The position numbers and the translations under genes are program-made. A stretch of DNA of 64,000 nucleotides from positions 119,047-183,046 of the forward strand of contig NZ_MKKY01000070.1 of assembly GCF_002091955.1 (NCBI RefSeq), given 5' to 3'. Origin of the DNA: Rhodococcus sp. 1168. Its GTDB lineage: Bacteria > Actinomycetota > Actinomycetes > Mycobacteriales > Mycobacteriaceae. The stretch's first letter is position 1. Each line of letters begins with the position of its first letter. The notes below the pieces were generated by a model, which saw nothing but the letters and a program-made list of their open reading frames with translations, was not told the DNA's origin and made no database searches. Below, in pieces: positions 36,103 through 45,743 of the stretch.

Positions 36103-38244
36103 TCAGCGAGGCAGACCGAGAATCCGCTCGGCAGCGACGGTCAGCAGGATCTGTGAGGTACCGCCCGCAATCGACAAGCAGCGGGTCAGCAGCATCTCCT
36201 TCGCGAGTGGTCCCTCGATCACCCCAGCCTGGCCCGAGACCTCCAACGCGAATTCCGCGAGATCCTGCCGATGACGCACGCCGACGAGCTTGCGAACGGA
36301 GGATTCCGCTCCGGGATCCTGCCCACCGAGTCGCCGAAGTGTCGAGCGGAACTCGAGCAGGGAACCCACCAGCCCGTTCGCAACGAGCCCACCCAGCGCG
36401 TCCGCGACACCGGGATCGGTGCTCGAAGATGTCGCCTCGACAACATCCTCGAGCGCAGAACCGAGCGTCGAGCCGCTGCTCATCGCAACCCGCTCGTTGG
36501 CGAGAGTGGTCCTGGCCAACTTCCAGCCGCTGTTCAGATCTCCGACGAGGCAGTCCTCCGGAACGAAGACGTCATCGAGGAATACCTCGTTGAACACGGC
36601 GTCACCGGTGATTTCCCGCAGCGGCTCGATACGAATACCGGGCGAGGTCATATCGAGGACGAAGTAGCTGATTCCCTTGTGCTTCGGGACGTCACGGTCG
36701 GTCCGGGCAAGGCAGATTCCCCAATCGGCCTGCTGAGCGAGCGAAGTCCAAATCTTGTGGCCCTTGAGCTTCCACCCTCCATCGACCTTCGTCGCAGTGG
36801 TCCGCAATGCCGCCAGATCGGAACCGGCCTCCGGCTCGCTGAACAGTTGGCACCAGCGAATATCCCCATGCAGCGTCGGACCCGCGAAACGCTCGATCTG
36901 CTCGGCGGTTCCGTGTTCGAGAATCGTCGGAACAGCCCACCAGCCGATGACCAGATCAGGAATCTCGAGACCGGCCGCAGCCATCTCCTCCGCGTAGAGC
37001 AGTTGCTCCGCTGCACTGGCGTCCCGGCCGTGAGGTTGCGGCCAATGCGCGGCAGCCAACCCCGACTCGGCAAGCGTGCGACGAGGGTCCTCCGCGTCTG
37101 CCACCGCGCGTACCTCCGCGCGAACATCCTCGCGTCGATTTTCGGCCTCGCCGAGGTCGACGCTCAGGTGGCGTCGCATGCCGTCGCGGGTCAGGTCCGT
37201 CACGCGCATCCGCCAACGCGACGTACCGCCGAGCAACTGCCGGATGGACAGGGCACGGCGCAGATAGAAGTGCGCATCGTGCTCCCACGTGAATCCGATA
37301 CCGCCGAGGATCTGGATCGCGTCCTTGGCGTTGTCCACTGCGGCATCGAGCGCGATCGCGGCAGCCACAGCGGCCGCCAGCGGATGCTCCTCTGCCGCGG
37401 AGTCCACTGCCACTGCAGCGTCCCATGCGGCGGCACGCGTCTTCTCCACCCGACACAGCATTTCAGCGCACAGATGCTTGATCGCCTGGAAGCTGCCGAT
37501 CGGCGCACCGAACTGCTCTCGCATCTTGGCGTGCTCGACAGCGGTACGCAACGCCCACCCGGCGACGCCGGCAGCATCCGCAGCAGCGAGAGTGGCTGCC
37601 AGATCGAGAACGTACGACGTCGAGACGTCGGAGAGAACCGAATCCGGATCCACCGCGACATCCTGGAGGGTCAGCCGGGCTACCGGAACACTGCGATCGA
37701 CGCCGAGCAACGACTCGATCTTCAGACCCGGCATCTCGATTCCGAGCATGCACCAGACCGTCTCGCCATCGACCGTTGCAGGCAACAGCACGCCGACGCG
37801 ATCCGCCGCACCGAAGGCGATATCCGCAGTGCCATCGAGGATCAGCGCGTCGCCGTCGCGACGGGCCGCGACAGGCGCGTCGGAAAGCACTACGGCGCAG
37901 GGAAGAGCGCCTTCGCAAAGATCGGCACCCCACCGCGCCGCCGCCGGTCCAGTGCTCCGGCCGACCACGAGAGCGGCCAGTGCGGTCGAGAGCACCGGGC
38001 CACCTACCAGGGCTGTCGACGTTTCCTCGAGCATCGCTGCGAGGTCCGCGACCGTGCCGCCGACGCCGCCCACCGATTCGGGAACGGCAACGGAGAACAC
38101 GCCCAGTTCAGCGAGCCCACGCCAGTGCGAGCGCCATCCCGACTGCTCGTCGGCGCGTAGGGTCCGCATGGGATCGGTAGTGGAAGCCCACGACCGAATC
38201 GACTGTTGGACGTCGCGCTGGTCGTCGGTGGTGGCAATTGTCAC
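36103..38244 (-). CDS. fadE34: FadE34 (ChsE3-type) two-domain acyl-CoA dehydrogenase
   Basis: Protein of 713 residues (Rv3573c is 711) made of two ACAD halves. The first half has REQFGAPIGSFQAIKHLCAEM and GGIGFTWEHDAHFYLRRA; the second has WCQLFSEPEAGSDLAALRTTA, GHKIWTSLAQQADWGICLA and AGGTSQILLTVAAERILGLP. FadE34 dehydrogenates steroid side-chain CoA esters (sterol or bile-acid C24/C22). It is divergent from kstR across a shared KstR box, as Rv3573c/Rv3574. GTG start at 38244. Confidence 0.92.
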   Translation of the reverse strand: MTIATTDDQRDVQQSIRSWASTTDPMRTLRADEQSGWRSHWRGLAELGVFSVAVPESVGGVGGTVADLAAMLEETSTALVGGPVLSTALAALVVGRSTGPAAARWGADLCEGALPCAVVLSDAPVAARRDGDALILDGTADIAFGAADRVGVLLPATVDGETVWCMLGIEMPGLKIESLLGVDRSVPVARLTLQDVAVDPDSVLSDVSTSYVLDLAATLAAADAAGVAGWALRTAVEHAKMREQFGAPIGSFQAIKHLCAEMLCRVEKTRAAAWDAAVAVDSAAEEHPLAAAVAAAIALDAAVDNAKDAIQILGGIGFTWEHDAHFYLRRALSIRQLLGGTSRWRMRVTDLTRDGMRRHLSVDLGEAENRREDVRAEVRAVADAEDPRRTLAESGLAAAHWPQPHGRDASAAEQLLYAEEMAAAGLEIPDLVIGWWAVPTILEHGTAEQIERFAGPTLHGDIRWCQLFSEPEAGSDLAALRTTATKVDGGWKLKGHKIWTSLAQQADWGICLARTDRDVPKHKGISYFVLDMTSPGIRIEPLREITGDAVFNEVFLDDVFVPEDCLVGDLNSGWKLARTTLANERVAMSSGSTLGSALEDVVEATSSSTDPGVADALGGLVANGLVGSLLEFRSTLRRLGGQDPGAESSVRKLVGVRHRQDLAEFALEVSGQAGVIEGPLAKEMLLTRCLSIAGGTSQILLTVAAERILGLPR

Positions 38245-38281
38245 AATGCTGTTCCCTACTCCTCAAGATGACTTTTTTGTC

Positions 38282-38295
38282 TAGAACGTGTTCTA
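38282..38295. promoter_or_regulatory. KstR operator between fadE34 and kstR
   Basis: TAGAACGTGTTCTA, exact match to TnnAACnnGTTnnA, 37 bp before fadE34 and 43 bp before kstR. A single site for both directions gives autoregulation. Confidence 0.92.
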
Positions 38296-38338
38296 ATACG
38301 GTAGCTGGTTCAGAGTCAAGGTGCGAAGGACAACGTCG

Positions 38339-39031
38339 ATGACCACATCTTCTCGGTCGCGTTCGGCGAACAATGCCGACAAGAACAGAGGAACGGCCGT
38401 GAATGAAACCAACACGGCTACACCACTGCGTTCGGTCGGCGTACTGACCGACGACGACCTGAGTTCCAATGCTCAGCGCGAACGCCGCAAGCGAATCCTC
38501 GATTCGACCCTGGCTCTCGCATCGAAGGGCGGCTACGAAGCCGTTCAGATGCGCGCCGTCGCCGAGCGTGCCGACGTCGCCGTCGGAACTCTGTACCGAT
38601 ACTTTCCCTCCAAGGTGCACCTGCTGGTTTCAGCTCTCTCCCGCGAGTTCGAGAAGATCGACTCCCGTCGCAAGCTTCCGCCCGGACAGACGCCGCAGGA
38701 GCGGATGCACCTGATCCTGGGGCAAATCACACGTGCGATGCAACGTGATCCTTTGCTCACCGAAGCGATGACTCGCGCGTTCATGTTCGCGGACGCATCC
38801 GCTGCCGCCGAGGTGGACCAGGTCGGCCGATTGATGGACCGACTGTTCGCCAAAGCGATGAGCGACGGCGAACCAACGGAATTGCAGCTCAGCATCGCTC
38901 GCGTCATCAGCGATGTCTGGCTGTCCAATCTCGTCGCGTGGTTGACACGTCGATCGTCGGCCACCGACGTCGCCGCTCGACTCGAACTGACCGTCGATTT
39001 GCTCCTCGGAGACTCCAAGCCGCTCTACTGA
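38339..39031 (+). CDS. kstR: TetR-family repressor KstR
   Basis: Protein of 230 residues. From SNAQRERRKRILD on it closely follows M. tuberculosis KstR: SKGGYEAVQMRAVAERADVA, GTLYRYFPSKVHLLVSAL, MQRDPLLTEAMTRAF, ARVISDVWLSNLVAWLTRR. KstR represses the side-chain and ring A/B genes and is relieved by early CoA thioesters such as 3-oxocholest-4-en-26-oyl-CoA. ATG at 38339 follows GAAGGA with 8-base spacing. The first 40 residues are longer than in mycobacteria and look unstructured; GTG at 38399 is an alternative. Confidence 0.95.
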   Translation: MTTSSRSRSANNADKNRGTAVNETNTATPLRSVGVLTDDDLSSNAQRERRKRILDSTLALASKGGYEAVQMRAVAERADVAVGTLYRYFPSKVHLLVSALSREFEKIDSRRKLPPGQTPQERMHLILGQITRAMQRDPLLTEAMTRAFMFADASAAAEVDQVGRLMDRLFAKAMSDGEPTELQLSIARVISDVWLSNLVAWLTRRSSATDVAARLELTVDLLLGDSKPLY

Positions 39032-39082
39032 GCGTCCGCGTCCGAGTGAGCTGGATCGGCTCGCATCGCCTAGATTCATTCC

Positions 39083-41632
39083 GTGATTGCTTTGGATCTA
39101 CCGGTTGAACTTCGCCGCGCTCTCATGGCCGTGGCCCGGACGCCTCGCCTGCTCGTCGCCTCCGACTACGACGGGACGATGGCACCTATCGTCTCCGATC
39201 CGTCGAAGGCATTTCCGCATGCCGAGTCCGTGAGCGCTATGCGCGGGTTGGCGAATTTGGCCGCAACGAAGGCCGCCGTCATCTCCGGTCGCGCCCTCCG
39301 CGATCTGGCCATCCTGTCCAGGCTCCCTGCCGAGGTTCAACTCGTCGGCAGCCATGGCAGCGAATTCGACGTCGGGTTCATCAATGCAATCGACGACAAG
39401 GCCAAGCAACTCCTGCACGATATCGCCGAGGAGATGACCTCGATTGCCGCCCGGTTCCCCGGTGTGGCCGTCGAGACCAAACCCGCGAGTGCCGCGCTGC
39501 ATGTCCGAAATGCCGACTCGGCCGATGCGGAAGCCGCTCTCGTTGCCGTGCGCGACGGGGTTGCTCTGCGCGAAGGCGTGCACGTGACCGAAGGTAAGTC
39601 CGTCATCGAACTCGCTGTCATCGTTACCGACAAGGGCGACGCCCTCGATATCCTCCGGCATCAGGAGGGTGCGACGGCCGCGGTGTTCTTCGGCGACGAT
39701 GTCACCGACGAGAAGGCCTTCACCCGCCTGCACGGCCCCGACGTCGGCGTGAAGATCGGCCCCGGCGACAGTCTCGCCGAGTTCCACATCGACAGCACCG
39801 AGCAGGTCTCACTCGCGCTGGCATTTCTGCTCGAAGAGCGTCGCCGGTGGCTCTCCGGTGCCGATGCTCCACGCATCGAGCGGCTCACGATGCTCGCCAG
39901 CCCAAACGCCGTCGCACTGGTGACTCCCGACGCGAACCTGACATGGCTGTGCCACCCCGAACCGGATTCGGCAGCGATTTTCGCGCACCTCCTCGGTGGC
40001 AACGAGGCCGGGCACTTCAGCATCGGCCCCAAGCGCACGGCATTGCCGCTGAGCCAGCAGTACGTCGATGGCACCATGACCGTCCAGACCAAGTGGGCGA
40101 GCCTGCAGGTCACCGATTACCTCCCGCACGACGTCGCAATCGGGCAGACCTCGCTCACCCGCGTCGTCAGCGGCAGGGCCACCGCGATCGTGACGTTCGC
40201 ACCCCGACCGGAATTCGGCAAGGTGTGGGTTCAGCTCGAACCCGAAGAAGACGGACTGCGGATCTCCGGCACCGCAGAGCCGATGGTCCTGCGCAGTCCC
40301 GGCGTGAAATGGAACATCGTATCCGATGGCGCCCAACAGACCGCGCATGCCGAGATCGACCCGACCGGTGGACCTGTCGTCCTCGAATTACGTTTGGGCA
40401 GCGAGGATCTCGGCGCCTCTGCGCTACCGGAACCGGAGCGACGGGCAGAGGCCGAGGCCTACTGGAAGGACTGGGTCGATGCCCTGGACCTGCCGCCGCT
40501 CAAACCGGATTTGATGAAACGATCCGCCCTGACGCTACGTGGACTCGTTCACGCCGACTCCGGCTCGATCATGGCAGCCGCAACGACGTCGCTACCCGAA
40601 GAGATCGGCGGCGTGCGCAACTGGGACTACCGCTACTGCTGGCTGCGCGACGCGGCCCTCACCGCTTCGGCGCTGGTCAACCTCGGCTCGACGGCCGAAG
40701 CCGAGGGATACCTCGGATGGATCCACGAGGTCCTGGAGTCCGTGCCGGGCCCGGAACGACTGCATCCGCTGTACACGATCCGAGGTCTCGGTCTGCCGTC
40801 CGAGGCAGTCATCGACGAGCTGCCCGGATACGCCGGCTCGCGCCCGGTCCGCGTCGGAAACGCAGCCAACCAGCAAGTCCAGCTCGACGTATTCGGGCCG
40901 ATCGTCGACCTCGTGTCTTCTCTCGCGCATGCCCGCCAGGCGCAGGGCCTGACTGGGAAAGATGCTCTGTCCGAAGATGATTGGAGTCTGGTCCGCTCCA
41001 TGGTCGAGGCCGTAGAACGCCGATGGGACGAACCCGACCACGGCATCTGGGAGATCCGCGGGACACCCCGACACCACGTGTACTCCAAGGTCATGGGCTG
41101 GATGACCATCGATCGGGCGCTCACTCTCGCCGCCACGTTCGGTCGGGAAACCGAACCGAGCTGGGCCGGTCTGCGCGAGCAGATCCATGCCGAGGTCATC
41201 GACAAGGGTTGGAACGAAGAAGTCCGGTCCTTCACCGCCGCCTACGAAGGTACCGACCTCGACGCTGCCACCTTGCACATCGGACTCTCTGGCCTGATCG
41301 ATCCGTCCGACCCTCGATTCGCGGCGACCGTGACGGCAACCGAAGCAGAACTACGCAGCGGATCGACCGTGTATCGCTACCACCACGACGACGGATTGCC
41401 CGGCGGCGAGGGTGGGTTCCACCTGTGCGCGGCGTGGCTCGTCGAGGCGTACCTACTCATCGGGCAGCGATCCGAAGCAGAGGCATTGTTCGCGCAACTC
41501 GTCAGTGCAGCCGGGCCGACCGGCCTGCTCAGCGAGGAATACGACCCCGTCGCCGAACGCTCACTGGGCAACCATCCCCAGGCCTACAGCCACCTCGGTC
41601 TGCTCAGGTGTGCAAGTTTGCTCAGCGCCTGA
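39083..41632 (+). CDS. Trehalose-6-phosphate phosphatase fused to GH15 trehalase-like domain
   Basis: Protein of 849 residues. Residues 1-245 are a HAD phosphatase of OtsB type: DYDGTMAPI (nucleophile Asp), SGR, GDDVTDEKAF. Residues 265-849 are a GH15 protein: WDYRYCWLRDAALTASAL, GIWEIRG with the likely acid Glu, and LLSEEYDPVAERSLGNHPQA with the likely base Glu. GH15 in actinobacteria includes trehalase. The two domains would turn trehalose-6-phosphate into trehalose and then glucose. Which sugar the GH15 domain uses is inferred. Alone in its unit; convergent with a LacI gene. Confidence 0.88.
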   Translation: MIALDLPVELRRALMAVARTPRLLVASDYDGTMAPIVSDPSKAFPHAESVSAMRGLANLAATKAAVISGRALRDLAILSRLPAEVQLVGSHGSEFDVGFINAIDDKAKQLLHDIAEEMTSIAARFPGVAVETKPASAALHVRNADSADAEAALVAVRDGVALREGVHVTEGKSVIELAVIVTDKGDALDILRHQEGATAAVFFGDDVTDEKAFTRLHGPDVGVKIGPGDSLAEFHIDSTEQVSLALAFLLEERRRWLSGADAPRIERLTMLASPNAVALVTPDANLTWLCHPEPDSAAIFAHLLGGNEAGHFSIGPKRTALPLSQQYVDGTMTVQTKWASLQVTDYLPHDVAIGQTSLTRVVSGRATAIVTFAPRPEFGKVWVQLEPEEDGLRISGTAEPMVLRSPGVKWNIVSDGAQQTAHAEIDPTGGPVVLELRLGSEDLGASALPEPERRAEAEAYWKDWVDALDLPPLKPDLMKRSALTLRGLVHADSGSIMAAATTSLPEEIGGVRNWDYRYCWLRDAALTASALVNLGSTAEAEGYLGWIHEVLESVPGPERLHPLYTIRGLGLPSEAVIDELPGYAGSRPVRVGNAANQQVQLDVFGPIVDLVSSLAHARQAQGLTGKDALSEDDWSLVRSMVEAVERRWDEPDHGIWEIRGTPRHHVYSKVMGWMTIDRALTLAATFGRETEPSWAGLREQIHAEVIDKGWNEEVRSFTAAYEGTDLDAATLHIGLSGLIDPSDPRFAATVTATEAELRSGSTVYRYHHDDGLPGGEGGFHLCAAWLVEAYLLIGQRSEAEALFAQLVSAAGPTGLLSEEYDPVAERSLGNHPQAYSHLGLLRCASLLSA

Positions 41633-41659
41633 GCGGGCACGCAATCGCTCGCCCACAAT

Positions 41660-41712
41660 CGCTTGAATGGTCCACTCATACGATCTGTCAGCTTGAAGTG
41701 GCCATTCAAGCG
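41660..41712. repeat. Hairpin-forming repeat between convergent genes
   Basis: CGCTTGAATGG (41660-41670) pairs with CCATTCAAGCG (41702-41712), with CCA/TGG adding to the stem; an inner copy GCTTGAA (41691-41697) can pair with the same right arm. No T-run. It may act as a terminator for both genes. A related sequence lies at 62729-62762. Confidence 0.65.
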
Positions 41713-41725
41713 GTCCAGCCGGGGT

Positions 41726-42814
41726 TCAGTCGGGCGGCGGAGCCGCCGTACGACCTTTGACCAACTCGGTCGGTAAGAACTCGGCCGCCATGATGCCCGA
41801 CTGCGAGGTGGAGAGCAGGAGCGCGCCTGCGCGTCGCCCCTTCTCCTCGGCATCCTGACGAACGGTGGTGACGTTCTCGCGGATTGCGTCCTCCACGCCG
41901 TCGAAGCCGGTAATGGTGAGCTGGCTCGGAACGTCGATGCCGGCGACCTTGGCGAAGTTGAGTGCGCCGAGCGCGAGGACATCGGTGGTGCAGAGCAGTG
42001 CGGTGGCCTCGCGGTTGGCTTGTAGCGCCTGAGCTGCAGCGGAGTGGCCGGAGCGGGTGGTGTGTTCGAACCGTTCGACGACGGTGAGCGATTCCGGATC
42101 GCGGCCGCTGTCCTTCATAGCGTCCTTCACCCCCGCGATCCGCTCCCGTTGGACGTGGAAGTGGCTTCCGGCGAGCCGGGCGGGCGGTACGACGCCGTCG
42201 CGACGGTCGCGTCCGAGTCTCATACAGAGAACGGCGATGTGGCGGTGCCCGAGGGCGATGATCTGCTCGGCGATCAATTTCATCGCGGCACGATCGTCGA
42301 TGGCGACGAGGGCAGCTTCGGGCACCCCGCGTGGTTGGTCGCAGATGACAATCGGTAGGTGCCGCTCGCGGACGGCCATCAAGTAGGGGTCGTCGTCGGC
42401 GACGGAATAGACGACGAAGCCGTCGACCCCTGCCTGTTGTACGACGGCGGCGGCCGCGGTGTCATCTCGGTCCGGCCCTGCTGGAATCAACAGCAAGCCT
42501 TGACCTGCGGCTTCGCAGGATTCGGCGAGCCCGGCAAGGAATGCCATAGCGGCGGGGTCCCGGAAGGAATAGCTCAGTGCCTCGGTAAGAACGAGCCCGA
42601 CCGCGCCCGCCTTGCGAGTGCGGAGCGAACGAGCGAGCGGGTCCGGACCTGCGTACCCGCGGCGTTTGGCTGCCATGAGAACGCGCTCACGAAGTTCGGG
42701 TGAAAGCTGGTCGGGCCGGTTGTAGGCGTTCGATACTGTGGTGCGCGACACCTTCAGGTCGGCGGCGATGGAGGCCAATGTGGCGGGGCGGCGCGGCTCG
42801 CTCGACCTGGACAT
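41726..42814 (-). CDS. LacI family transcriptional regulator
   Basis: Protein of 362 residues: N-terminal helix-turn-helix TLASIAADLKVSRTTVSNAYNRPDQLS, hinge PDPLARSLRTRKAGAVGLVL, and a periplasmic-binding-like sugar domain (TTDVLALGALNFAKVAGIDVPS, ITGFDGVEDA). Effector unknown. It converges on the trehalose enzyme gene, so a role in trehalose or another sugar is possible, but no operator was recognised near 39083. Confidence 0.9.
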   Translation of the reverse strand: MSRSSEPRRPATLASIAADLKVSRTTVSNAYNRPDQLSPELRERVLMAAKRRGYAGPDPLARSLRTRKAGAVGLVLTEALSYSFRDPAAMAFLAGLAESCEAAGQGLLLIPAGPDRDDTAAAAVVQQAGVDGFVVYSVADDDPYLMAVRERHLPIVICDQPRGVPEAALVAIDDRAAMKLIAEQIIALGHRHIAVLCMRLGRDRRDGVVPPARLAGSHFHVQRERIAGVKDAMKDSGRDPESLTVVERFEHTTRSGHSAAAQALQANREATALLCTTDVLALGALNFAKVAGIDVPSQLTITGFDGVEDAIRENVTTVRQDAEEKGRRAGALLLSTSQSGIMAAEFLPTELVKGRTAAPPPD

Positions 42815-42906
42815 ACGGGGACGTTAGCCGGAAAAGGGCGCTGCAGTGAAATTCGGCACCCGGGTACCCGATTCGATCGGCAGCCGTCGAATCGCTAGAG
42901 TACAAC

Positions 42907-42919
42907 GGTAACCATTTCC
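42907..42919. promoter_or_regulatory. Imperfect palindrome upstream of the metal transporter
   Basis: GGTAACCATTTCC has GG-AA and TT-CC half-sites in a 13-bp frame, 50 bp before the metal-binding lipoprotein gene. It could be a metal-regulator site (Zur or MntR type) but does not clearly match either consensus. Confidence 0.25.
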
Positions 42920-42968
42920 AACTAGGCGAGTACTTCGCTTCCGAAAGCTTCGACTCAAGGGGTCCCCA

Positions 42969-43961
42969 GTGCGACAACTCACCCGCTCGACTACCGCTCT
43001 CATAGGGCTTACATGCGCCGCCGCACTGGCCATGACCGCATGTAGCTCGGACACGAGCACATCCAACACTTCGACGCCTGCCACCGCGATCGACGGCCCG
43101 ATCACCATCGTGGCCTCGACCAACGTATGGGGCAGCGTCGCGCAAGCCGTTGCGGGAGACCTCGCGTCGGTAGAATCGATCATCGCCGACCCGTCGGCAG
43201 ATCCGCACTCCTACGAGGCCAGCGCCGGCGATGCCGCGAAGGTGGCCGAAGCGTCGCTCGTCGTATACAACGGTGGCGGATACGACGAGTTCATCGAGGA
43301 CATCCTCGGCTCGGAGGGGAAGAACGTGCCGTCGGTCAACGCATACGACCTCGTCGGTTCGGGCCATGCACACGGCGACGAAGAAGCGGCCCCGGACAGC
43401 TCCACCGATGGCCACGGCCACAGCCATGGCGACGCCAACGAGCACGTCTGGTTCGACGCGGAAGCTGCCGCATCCACCGCAGAATCGATCGCTGACAAGC
43501 TCGGCCAGCTCGACCCCGACAATGCCACCCAGTACACCGCGAATGCCGAAACGTTTCATGATCAGGTCCATCGCATCACCGACGTGACATCCAAGATCGC
43601 CGTCGATCATGCCAACGCTCCTATCGCACAAACGGAACCGATCGCGCACTACCTGATCGAAGAGTCCGACCTCGACGATCGGACACCCGAGGACTTCAAG
43701 AACGCCCTCGAATCGGGCAACGACCCATCGCCCGCGTCCATCGCGGCTACTCGCGACCTGTTGACCTCGAAGTCCGTTCGGGTCCTCGTCTACAACATCC
43801 AGACTCAGGACGCTGTCACCCAGGACATCCGCTCCACCGCCGAGGCCGCCGGAATCCCCGTCGTCGAAGTGACCGAGACACTGCCCGAGGGCAAGACCTA
43901 CATCGAGTGGCAGACGCAGGCAGCGCAGGATCTCGAATCCGCGCTGGCGTCGGCATCCTGA
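42969..43961 (+). CDS. Zinc/manganese ABC transporter substrate-binding lipoprotein
   Basis: Protein of 330 residues, cluster A-1 (ZnuA-like). Lipobox MTAC puts the lipidated Cys near residue 25. Metal ligands: DPHSYEA (His), EHVWFD (His), and a later EPIAHYL. A His/Asp-rich loop (GHAHGDEE, DGHGHSHGD, residues about 137-160) is typical of zinc-binding members. It captures metal outside the membrane for the ATPase and permease that follow. GTG start at 42969 after AAGGGG. Confidence 0.9.
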   Translation: MRQLTRSTTALIGLTCAAALAMTACSSDTSTSNTSTPATAIDGPITIVASTNVWGSVAQAVAGDLASVESIIADPSADPHSYEASAGDAAKVAEASLVVYNGGGYDEFIEDILGSEGKNVPSVNAYDLVGSGHAHGDEEAAPDSSTDGHGHSHGDANEHVWFDAEAAASTAESIADKLGQLDPDNATQYTANAETFHDQVHRITDVTSKIAVDHANAPIAQTEPIAHYLIEESDLDDRTPEDFKNALESGNDPSPASIAATRDLLTSKSVRVLVYNIQTQDAVTQDIRSTAEAAGIPVVEVTETLPEGKTYIEWQTQAAQDLESALASAS

Positions 43962-44034
43962 GCGTGATGACACCGGCTACCGGGAGTGGAACCCGCGGAA
44001 CGGCCGGCGGGCCGGGGCTGGAAGGCTGTAGTTC

Positions 44035-44853
44035 ATGCCTGCTGTAGAACTGCGCGATGCCGGACTGGCGTTCGGGGAGCGCACGTTGTGGCGGAACCTC
44101 GATCTCGCGGTGGAGAGCGGTGAGTTCGTAGCTGTTCTCGGACCGAACGGTTCGGGCAAGACCTCGCTTCTGAAGGTGCTGCTCGGACAGAACCATTTGA
44201 CGACGGGGACTGCGGCAATTGCGGGAGAGCCTGTACGCAAAGGTCAGTCCGGTGTCGGTTACATCCCGCAGCAACGCAGTATCGACGACGACCTACCGCT
44301 GCGTGGGCGTGATCTCGTCGGTCTCGGCTGGGACGGCCATCGTTGGGGGCTCGGTCTTCGCGGAATGCGTGAGCGCACACGTGTCGTGCAGCATGCGATC
44401 GACCAGGTCGACGCCAATGCTTTCGCGGGTGCGCCTGTCGGGACGATGTCGGGAGGCGAGCAGCAGCGCCTACGCATCGCCCAGGCGCTGGTCGGCAATC
44501 CGACGGTGTTGCTGTGCGACGAACCTCTGCTCAGCCTCGATTTGGCCAACCAAAGTCTGGTGTCCGGTCTCATCGATCGGCGACGGCGGGAGCACGACAC
44601 GGCCGTGCTGTTCGTGACGCACGAGATCAATCCGATTCTGCCGCTGGTGGACCGCATCGTCTACATCGTCGACGGCAAGTTCCGTATCGGCGCACCTGCC
44701 GATGTCATGACGACCGAAGTGCTCTCGGAGTTGTACGGAACCGAGGTGGAAGTTCTGAAGGTGCGTGGGCGGCTCGTCGTCGTCGGTACCGGAGATTCCA
44801 TCGACGCTCTCGGCTCTGCGGGTGCGCACCATCCACCGACCGAGGACGTCTGA
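44035..44853 (+). CDS. Metal ABC transporter ATP-binding protein
   Basis: ABC ATPase of 272 residues: Walker A GPNGSGKTSLL, Q-loop YIPQQRSIDDDLPLRGRDLV, signature MSGGEQQRLRIAQAL, Walker B VLLCDEPLLSLD and switch His in VTHEIN. ZnuC-like. Between the binding lipoprotein (74 bp upstream) and the permease (adjacent). Confidence 0.92.
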   Translation: MPAVELRDAGLAFGERTLWRNLDLAVESGEFVAVLGPNGSGKTSLLKVLLGQNHLTTGTAAIAGEPVRKGQSGVGYIPQQRSIDDDLPLRGRDLVGLGWDGHRWGLGLRGMRERTRVVQHAIDQVDANAFAGAPVGTMSGGEQQRLRIAQALVGNPTVLLCDEPLLSLDLANQSLVSGLIDRRRREHDTAVLFVTHEINPILPLVDRIVYIVDGKFRIGAPADVMTTEVLSELYGTEVEVLKVRGRLVVVGTGDSIDALGSAGAHHPPTEDV

Positions 44854-45732
44854 ATGAACGAGAAAGTGGTCGACGCCCTCTCCAAGATCTTCGACTTCAG
44901 CACGACGGTGAATTTGTTGAGCTACGACTTCGTGCAGCAGGCACTCCTGGCGGCGGCCATTCTCGGCCTCCTCTCCGGTGCCCTCGGCCCGCTGATCGTC
45001 AGTAGGCAGTGGGCGTTCGCGGTGCACGGGTCGAGTGAATTGTCGTTGACCGGCGCGTCGGCAGCTTTGCTTGTCGGCATCAGTGTCGGCCTCGGAGCTA
45101 TCGTCGGCTCGGTCGTCGCTGCGGTGATGTTCGCTATGCTCGGCTCCAAGGCTCGTGATCGCGACTCGGTGATCGGTGTCATCATGTCGTTCGGGCTGGG
45201 GCTGTCGGTGTTGTTCATCTGGCTGTATCCGGGTAGAACCGGTACGAGCTTCTCGCTCCTGATCGGTCAGATCGTCGGCGTCGGGCAGAGCGGTATTCAA
45301 CTTCTGCTGGTGTGCGCAGTATTGGTCCTCATCGTGCTCGCGGTCGTCTACCGTCCACTGTTGTTCGCCAGCACCGACCCGGAGGTTGCGTTGGCGCGCG
45401 GCGTCCCGGTCCGTGGGCTCGCCGTCGTGTTCGCAGTTCTGGTCGGAGTCGCGTGCGCGCTCGGCGTTCAGATCGTCGGTGCGCTGCTCGTGTTGTCGTT
45501 GCTCATCACACCCGCAGCCGCTGCTGCGCGTGTGACTGCGAGCCCGCTCAAGGCGACGTTGTTGTCCATTCTGTTCGCCGAAATCGCAGCTGTGGGTGGC
45601 ATTCTACTCTCGCTCGCACCCGGTGTTCCCGTCTCGACATTTGTCACGACCATCTCGTTCGTCATCTACCTCATCTGCCGCGCGGTGGGGTCTCGCCGGA
45701 AGGCCGACTCCGGTCGCGTCGTTCTCGCCTAG
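44854..45732 (+). CDS. Metal ABC transporter permease
   Basis: Integral membrane protein of 292 residues with 8-9 membrane segments, ABC-3 family (ZnuB-like): GALGPLIVSRQWAFAVHGSSE near residue 42 is the family N-terminal motif, and LVLSLLITPAAAAA lies near 210. It starts on the base after the ATPase stop, so translation is coupled. Confidence 0.92.
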   Translation: MNEKVVDALSKIFDFSTTVNLLSYDFVQQALLAAAILGLLSGALGPLIVSRQWAFAVHGSSELSLTGASAALLVGISVGLGAIVGSVVAAVMFAMLGSKARDRDSVIGVIMSFGLGLSVLFIWLYPGRTGTSFSLLIGQIVGVGQSGIQLLLVCAVLVLIVLAVVYRPLLFASTDPEVALARGVPVRGLAVVFAVLVGVACALGVQIVGALLVLSLLITPAAAAARVTASPLKATLLSILFAEIAAVGGILLSLAPGVPVSTFVTTISFVIYLICRAVGSRRKADSGRVVLA

Positions 45733-45743
45733 ACTCGAAGCCG

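Noticed and set aside
36271..38160. A 629-codon open frame on the plus strand
   Set aside because: It lies fully antisense to fadE34, whose protein matches a known family throughout. Long antisense frames are common in GC-rich coding DNA.
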